From Deltaproteobacteria bacterium (GTDB lineage: Bacteria; Desulfobacterota; Anaeroferrophillalia; Anaeroferrophillales; Tharpellaceae), in assembly GCA_030640695.1 (NCBI GenBank), contig DAOWIX010000029.1:1-8873 (forward strand): a stretch of DNA of 8,873 nucleotides, written 5' to 3'. This document shows positions 6,729 to 8,873 of the stretch, one piece after another. Both the position numbers and the translations under genes were made by a program. The notes beneath the pieces are model-generated. The model ran no database searches and was not told the origin of the DNA. It saw nothing but the letters and a program-made list of their open reading frames with translations. Position 1 is the first letter of the stretch. The number at the start of each line of letters is the position of its first letter.

Positions 6729-7307
6729 ATGAAAATCACCGCAATTTACGGTAGCCCTCGGCGTAATGGCAATACTGCCAAACTTTTACAATCGGCGATT
6801 GATGGGGCTCGAAGTGCCGGGGCGGAAGTGACTGAAATCGTGCTGCGCGATCTTAAATTGCAGCCATGTCTTGAGATCTACGCTTGTCAGAAAGAGGGAC
6901 GCTGTGCCATTAAAGACGATTTTCATGGTTTGGCGGAAACGCTGCTTTCAGCCCAAGCTACAATTTTGGCCTCACCGATCTTTTTCTATGCCGTCAGTGC
7001 CCATGTCAAGGCTATGATGGATCGTTGTCAGTCTTTGTGGGTGAAAAAATACTGGCTCGATAAAAAACCTCTGGGAAAGCTTGATAATCCCAAGCCCGGC
7101 CTTTTTCTGTCGGTTGGTGCGACGCAAGGGAAACGCCTGTTTGAAGGTGCGGAGATGAGCGTCAAATATTTTTTCGACACCTTTGATACTTCGCTCTGGC
7201 GGACTTTGGGTTATCGCGGTCTTGATGAGGCCGATGATATTCTTAAACACCCTCAATATCTGGCTCAAGCCCGTCAGGCCGGAGTTGATCTGGTGCTTTC
7301 ACTTTAA
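6729..7307 (+). CDS. Flavodoxin-fold NAD(P)H-dependent oxidoreductase (FMN reductase-like)
   Basis: This 192-residue protein belongs to the flavodoxin-like NADPH-dependent FMN reductase / iron-sulfur flavoprotein group. The N-terminal strand and phosphate loop ITAIYGSPRRNGNT (3-16) should bind FMN phosphate. ASPIFFYAVSAHVKAMMDR (81-99) is the second flavin-contact segment. Between them lies a cysteine cluster, Cys47, Cys53 and Cys59, followed by AIKDDF. It matches the position of the 4-Cys cluster motif in archaeal Isf proteins, but the second cysteine position is Ile50, so a regular [4Fe-4S] cluster is doubtful. It likely transfers electrons from NAD(P)H via FMN; the physiological substrate is unknown. 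AGGA (6716-6719) overlaps the folC stop and is 9 nt before the ATG. The gaps are 11 nt to folC and 10 nt to lptD, so it appears to be part of the operon. Confidence 0.85.
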   Translation: MKITAIYGSPRRNGNTAKLLQSAIDGARSAGAEVTEIVLRDLKLQPCLEIYACQKEGRCAIKDDFHGLAETLLSAQATILASPIFFYAVSAHVKAMMDRCQSLWVKKYWLDKKPLGKLDNPKPGLFLSVGATQGKRLFEGAEMSVKYFFDTFDTSLWRTLGYRGLDEADDILKHPQYLAQARQAGVDLVLSL

Positions 7308-7317
7308 TTAGGAAAAT

Positions 7318-8873
7318 ATGCAAAGATTTAAGCGTGAAACCAATCCCATAATAGTTTTTTTTGTTAGCTTGTCACTGTTATTGTCAGCTATTTCAACTCC
7401 TGTTTTTGCCGCGGTTCCGAATTTGCCTGGAGCAACCGCTGCGGTTGCCGATAAGACCGTTGAGATTGAGGCTCATTATCTTTACTATGATAAGCAAGCC
7501 AACCTCTATCATGCTCAGGGTGATGTTGTGATTCGTCAGGAGGGGATGGAGCTGCAAGCTGACAAGGCGGTTCTCAATCAGGCTTTGAATGAATTTGAGG
7601 CCTGGGGTGACGTTCTCCTGCGTGACCGAACCGACTATCTGGCCTGCCGCTATCTCAAGTTTAACTATCACGACCAGATCGGTTCAATCAAAGATGGCCG
7701 AATTTTTATTAAAGAGAAAAATTACTACATCACCGGTGAAAATATTGAAAAACTGGGGCCCAATGAGTACGACGTCGAGAACGCGACCCTGACCACTTGT
7801 GATGCGGAACGGGCTGCCTGGTTGATTCGCTGTAAAAAGGTACATGTTAAAGAGGGTGGTTACGGAGTCGTAGACAATGCTGTCTTCGCCATCAAGAATG
7901 TGCCGGTACTCTATCTTCCCAAAGGTGTGTTTCCGGTTAATACCAAACGCCAGACCGGTTTTCTGTTGCCCGGTATCGGATACTCCGACAAAGATGGCGT
8001 AATTATTAAAAATGCTTTCTTCTGGGCTATTAATCGATCTCATGACCTGACCCTCTATCCTGAAATATATAGTGAGAGAGGGGTTAAATTCGGCGCCGAA
8101 TACCGTTATGTTATTAATGAACAGGCACAAGGCGATATCAGTGCCTCCTTTATCAGTGACAAACTTGTTGATGATAATCCTCAAGATTATCCTTATGCCG
8201 ATAAGGAGCGTTGGGCTTTCGGGGCTCACCACTTTCAGACTTTAGAGAGGGGCACGATTTTAAAGGCCGATGTCAACCTGGTCAGCGATAATGAGTATCT
8301 CGAAGATTTTCCGGACACTTTTTCGGGAGATTTTATCGATGAGCTCGGTAATTCAGACTATAAGACCGATACTTATCTACGTTCCCTGGCGGTCGCTTCC
8401 CACAGTTGGGAGCGATACAATGTTACCGGCGAAGGCCGTTATTATCAATCTCTGTTGCGCAAAAATGATGATGAAACTCTGCAACTACTGCCGGAAGTAG
8501 CAGTTGTCGCTCTCAATCAGCCGGTACCTGGGGCCGACTGGCTTTTTTGGCGTATGCAGGGGGTCTACTCTAATTTCTGGCGTAAGGATGGCGAACGAGG
8601 CCATCGTTTCGATCTTAATCCGCAGCTTTCGATGCCGCTAAAATTTGGGGCTTTAGAGGTTACTCCTTTCCTTGAACTTCGGGAAACCTATTATCAAACC
8701 AATAATTCGGATTACCGTAGTGACGGTAGCGAATCACGGGAAACTATGGCAGCGGGGGTTGAAATCAAAAGTGTTGCCGAACGGGTCTACTCTTGTGATT
8801 GGTTTGGCATGGATCGTCTGCTCCACACCCTGGAACCGACAGTGGGCTACCGCTATGTCCCCGATGTTGACCA
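7318..8873 (+). CDS. lptD: LPS-assembly protein LptD (OstA), 3' end outside window
   Basis: LptD is the outer-membrane beta-barrel of the Lpt pathway that, with LptE, inserts lipopolysaccharide into the outer leaflet. The frame is open from the ATG at 7318 to the window end (518 full codons) and is therefore partial. A signal peptide is clear: a basic start MQRFKR, a hydrophobic stretch at about residues 11-25, and likely cleavage after VFA at residue 31. The periplasmic OstA/LptA-like domain covers about 46-158 (VEIEAHYLYYDKQANLYHA, GDVVIRQEG). The LptD-type junction contains LTTCDAERAAW, VPVLYLPKGVFPV and RQTGFLLPGIGYS (211-223), followed by barrel strands, VSDNEYLEDF (322-331), and HTLEPTVGYRYVPDVDQ at the end. 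Cysteines are at 110, 161, 172 and 493; whether they form the E. coli-like disulfides cannot be judged from the fragment. AGGA (7310-7313) lies 4 nt before the ATG, rather close. The gene shows that the host has an LPS-type outer membrane. Confidence 0.95.
   Translation, partial: MQRFKRETNPIIVFFVSLSLLLSAISTPVFAAVPNLPGATAAVADKTVEIEAHYLYYDKQANLYHAQGDVVIRQEGMELQADKAVLNQALNEFEAWGDVLLRDRTDYLACRYLKFNYHDQIGSIKDGRIFIKEKNYYITGENIEKLGPNEYDVENATLTTCDAERAAWLIRCKKVHVKEGGYGVVDNAVFAIKNVPVLYLPKGVFPVNTKRQTGFLLPGIGYSDKDGVIIKNAFFWAINRSHDLTLYPEIYSERGVKFGAEYRYVINEQAQGDISASFISDKLVDDNPQDYPYADKERWAFGAHHFQTLERGTILKADVNLVSDNEYLEDFPDTFSGDFIDELGNSDYKTDTYLRSLAVASHSWERYNVTGEGRYYQSLLRKNDDETLQLLPEVAVVALNQPVPGADWLFWRMQGVYSNFWRKDGERGHRFDLNPQLSMPLKFGALEVTPFLELRETYYQTNNSDYRSDGSESRETMAAGVEIKSVAERVYSCDWFGMDRLLHTLEPTVGYRYVPDVD

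Noticed and set aside
7684..8232. 182-codon open frame on the minus strand inside lptD
   Set aside because: It is antisense to conserved LptD motifs and the translation shows no recognisable domain. It is a shadow frame.
1..8873. CRISPR array, tRNA/rRNA gene, transposase, phage or toxin-antitoxin genes
   Set aside because: I looked for direct repeats with spacers, tRNA-like cloverleaf ends and mobile-element proteins on both strands and saw none. The only direct repeats are the two spacer-less heptad arrays.

Overview
The window looks like chromosomal DNA from an anaerobic Gram-negative bacterium of the former Deltaproteobacteria (Desulfobacterota or Desulfuromonadota). The reasons are two enzymes of anaerobic benzoyl-CoA breakdown, an outer-membrane LPS-export gene, and a palindromic intergenic repeat that resembles, from memory, elements in Geobacter/Desulfuromonas-type genomes. 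The exact lineage cannot be fixed from the sequence alone. All six genes are on the + strand.

Positions 1-2680 hold the catabolic block. A non-coding leader contains a heptanucleotide tandem repeat, a degenerate palindrome and a tight 10-bp-arm hairpin. It is followed by had (6-hydroxycyclohex-1-ene-1-carbonyl-CoA dehydrogenase) and, after a 200-bp spacer carrying a ~106-bp palindromic repeat, by oah (6-oxocyclohex-1-ene-1-carbonyl-CoA hydrolase, called BamA in Geobacter). These two enzymes act consecutively: Had makes the 6-oxo compound with release of NADH, and Oah opens the ring to 3-hydroxypimelyl-CoA. The dienoyl-CoA hydratase (dch/bamR), which acts just before Had, and the benzoyl-CoA reductase genes are not in the window. 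A strong intrinsic terminator closes the block.

Positions 2681-8873 hold a tightly packed housekeeping run: polA (DNA polymerase I with intact 5'-3' exonuclease, proofreading and polymerase motifs), folC (folylpolyglutamate/dihydrofolate synthase), a small flavodoxin-fold oxidoreductase, and the first ~518 codons of lptD (LPS-assembly protein), which runs off the end. The gaps between these genes are only 9-11 nt, so they probably form one transcript. A plausible sigma-70 promoter lies between the terminator and polA, and a second heptanucleotide tandem repeat falls in the predicted polA 5' leader.

I see no clear undescribed system. The most noteworthy points are the had-oah pair sitting apart from the rest of its pathway and next to housekeeping genes, the repeats that bracket and interrupt that pair, and the effect of one repeat on the apparent oah start codon.
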